Of a stretch of DNA of 64,000 nt, positions 63,194 through 64,000 are shown one piece after another. The number at the start of each line of letters is the position of its first letter. Position 1 is the first letter of the stretch. The stretch comes from Alteromonas confluentis (GTDB taxonomy: Bacteria > Pseudomonadota > Gammaproteobacteria > Enterobacterales > Alteromonadaceae): NCBI RefSeq assembly GCF_001757105.1, contig NZ_MDHN01000021.1, forward strand, positions 213,933-277,932. The letters are read 5' to 3'. The position numbers were made by a program, and so were the translations under genes. Under the pieces are notes generated by a model. It had not been told where the DNA came from and searched no databases. It worked only from the letters and a program-made list of their open reading frames with translations.

Positions 63194-64000
63194 TTATCCA
63201 GCGTAATTGCTGGGCACATTTCCCGTTCTAACGTCTTCCAGATTCACCAGTCCAAGTTCGTTAAACCAGCTGTTTGGCATCGCGTAGCTTGCCAGTGGGC
63301 TTCTTGCGCTGCGCCAACTCGTCATGCTCATGGACGCGAACTTGCCTTTGTAGCCCCGCTGTCGTAGCCAGCGATGCAGGCGGCTCGCCTTTTTCCATAA
63401 CTTCAGTTGAACACTGCGCAGTCTGCGTCTCAGCCAACTCGCGATTTGCTTGAATGCCCTGCTGGCATTGGCAATCCTGAAGTACTGGCTGAACCCTCTT
63501 AGCAGTGGATTCAGTCTGTTGATGACATGTGACAACGGTTTTCCCCCGTTGCGTTTTGTCATCTCCTTTAGCTTCATTTTGAACAATGCCAGTTTCTTCG
63601 CTTGGATTCGGGTATATTTCGTCCCGATTTCCACACCAAGGAACCTGACACCCGCATCACTGTGTGTGATGTGGGTTTTCTCTGTGTTCACGGTCAGCTT
63701 CAGTTTACCTTCAAGGATTTGGGTCGCTTGTCGTTGCGCATTCTCTGCCGCTGAACGACTGCGACACAAGATAAGAATATCATCAGCGTAGCGCACTATG
63801 CGGTGGCCACGTTGCATCATCTCCTTATCAAACGCATCCAGATAGATGTTCGCTATCAAGGGGCTGATTACCCCACCTTGCGGACTCCCTGTGTCTGTCT
63901 GCTGCCAATGGCCTTCAACCATCACCCCACTTGTTAAGAACTGGCTGATTAAGCGCAGCACGCTACCATCACGCACCCGCCGTTTAATGCTTTCTATGAT
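63194..64000 (-). CDS. Group II intron reverse transcriptase/maturase (partial)
   Basis: The frame is open through the window edge, so the N-terminus is outside. Visible: reverse-transcriptase motifs GSPQGGVISPLIANIYLDAF and the catalytic RYADDILILC, then the maturase X domain (GFSQYFRIANASRAFKQIAS). No HNH endonuclease follows, typical of RT/maturases without an En domain. About 268 residues are present. Confidence 0.92.
   Translation of the reverse strand: MIESIKRRVRDGSVLRLISQFLTSGVMVEGHWQQTDTGSPQGGVISPLIANIYLDAFDKEMMQRGHRIVRYADDILILCRSRSAAENAQRQATQILEGKLKLTVNTEKTHITHSDAGVRFLGVEIGTKYTRIQAKKLALFKMKLKEMTKRNGGKPLSHVINRLNPLLRGFSQYFRIANASRAFKQIASWLRRRLRSVQLKLWKKASRLHRWLRQRGYKGKFASMSMTSWRSARSPLASYAMPNSWFNELGLVNLEDVRTGNVPSNYAG

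Larger units (their letters stand above)
63114..64000 (-). mobile_element. Group II intron (3' part; rest outside window)
   Basis: The right edge contains the 3' part of a group II intron on the minus strand: a maturase/reverse transcriptase frame followed by RNA domains V and VI. The 3' splice end is placed at 63114 (…CTCGAT on the minus strand). The 5' end, earlier domains and the 5' exon lie outside the window. Confidence 0.85.

Overview
The window reads as a chromosome segment from a marine gammaproteobacterium of the order Alteromonadales, probably family Alteromonadaceae. The evidence is gene content and order: purF-cvpA-dedD-folC-accD-truA-fimV-asd-pdxB-fabB, then mnmC with yfcL and epmC, nhaB-dsbB, ycgN/ycgM-like/mltB/ycgL/rnd/fadD, and a TonB-dependent receptor beside a LacI regulator. 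There are no rRNA or tRNA genes and no CRISPR array. The left edge cuts a TonB-dependent receptor and the right edge cuts a group II intron.

Layout. 1-3.5 kb: receptor, LacI regulator and a Yip1-like membrane protein. 3.5-17.7 kb: a long minus-strand housekeeping block (purines, folate, fatty acid initiation and elongation, pseudouridine, polar-organisation protein FimV, aspartate semialdehyde, PLP). FimV carries two large hexanucleotide arrays. 17.9-25 kb: mnmC, three tandem FlgO-family lipoproteins, yfcL, an ATP-NAD kinase-like gene and epmC. 24.8-27 kb: an overlapping operon of an FFLEELY-type protein, a thioesterase and a retropepsin-like protease. 27.1-32.2 kb: an accessory patch (alpha/beta hydrolase, LysR regulator, luciferase-like monooxygenase, NTF2-like protein) in which at least two genes have decayed by internal deletions. 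32.2-45.9 kb: a lipid-centred region with fadH, a TetR regulator and its probable paired operator, a GMC oxidoreductase, a wax ester synthase/DGAT, a TetR regulator, a DUF445 membrane protein, a patatin-like lipase, a catalytically degenerate HD-GYP-like protein, two phasin-type granule proteins and fadR. 46-51 kb: a small gene broken by an amber codon, gloA, a DUF4136 lipoprotein, a CpxRA-like two-component system with a divergent CpxP/Spy-like gene, and a GNAT protein. 51.3-53.5 kb: an ammonium transporter fused to a HAMP-like segment and a chemoreceptor signalling domain. 54-63.1 kb: nhaB-dsbB-acetyltransferase, the ycgN-to-rnd block, fadD and a hydrolase. A group II intron lies from 63.1 kb to the end.

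How the genes fit together. Fatty acid synthesis (accD, fabB), activation and oxidation (fadD, fadH), storage or mobilisation (wax ester synthase, patatin, phasins) and the regulator FadR all occur here. Sites resembling the 17-bp FadR operator lie upstream of fadD, fabB, accD and the GMC oxidoreductase, suggesting one regulon across the window. The most unusual single gene is the Amt-chemoreceptor fusion, whose pore residues and signalling tip both look intact, so it may couple ammonium transport or occupancy to chemotaxis.
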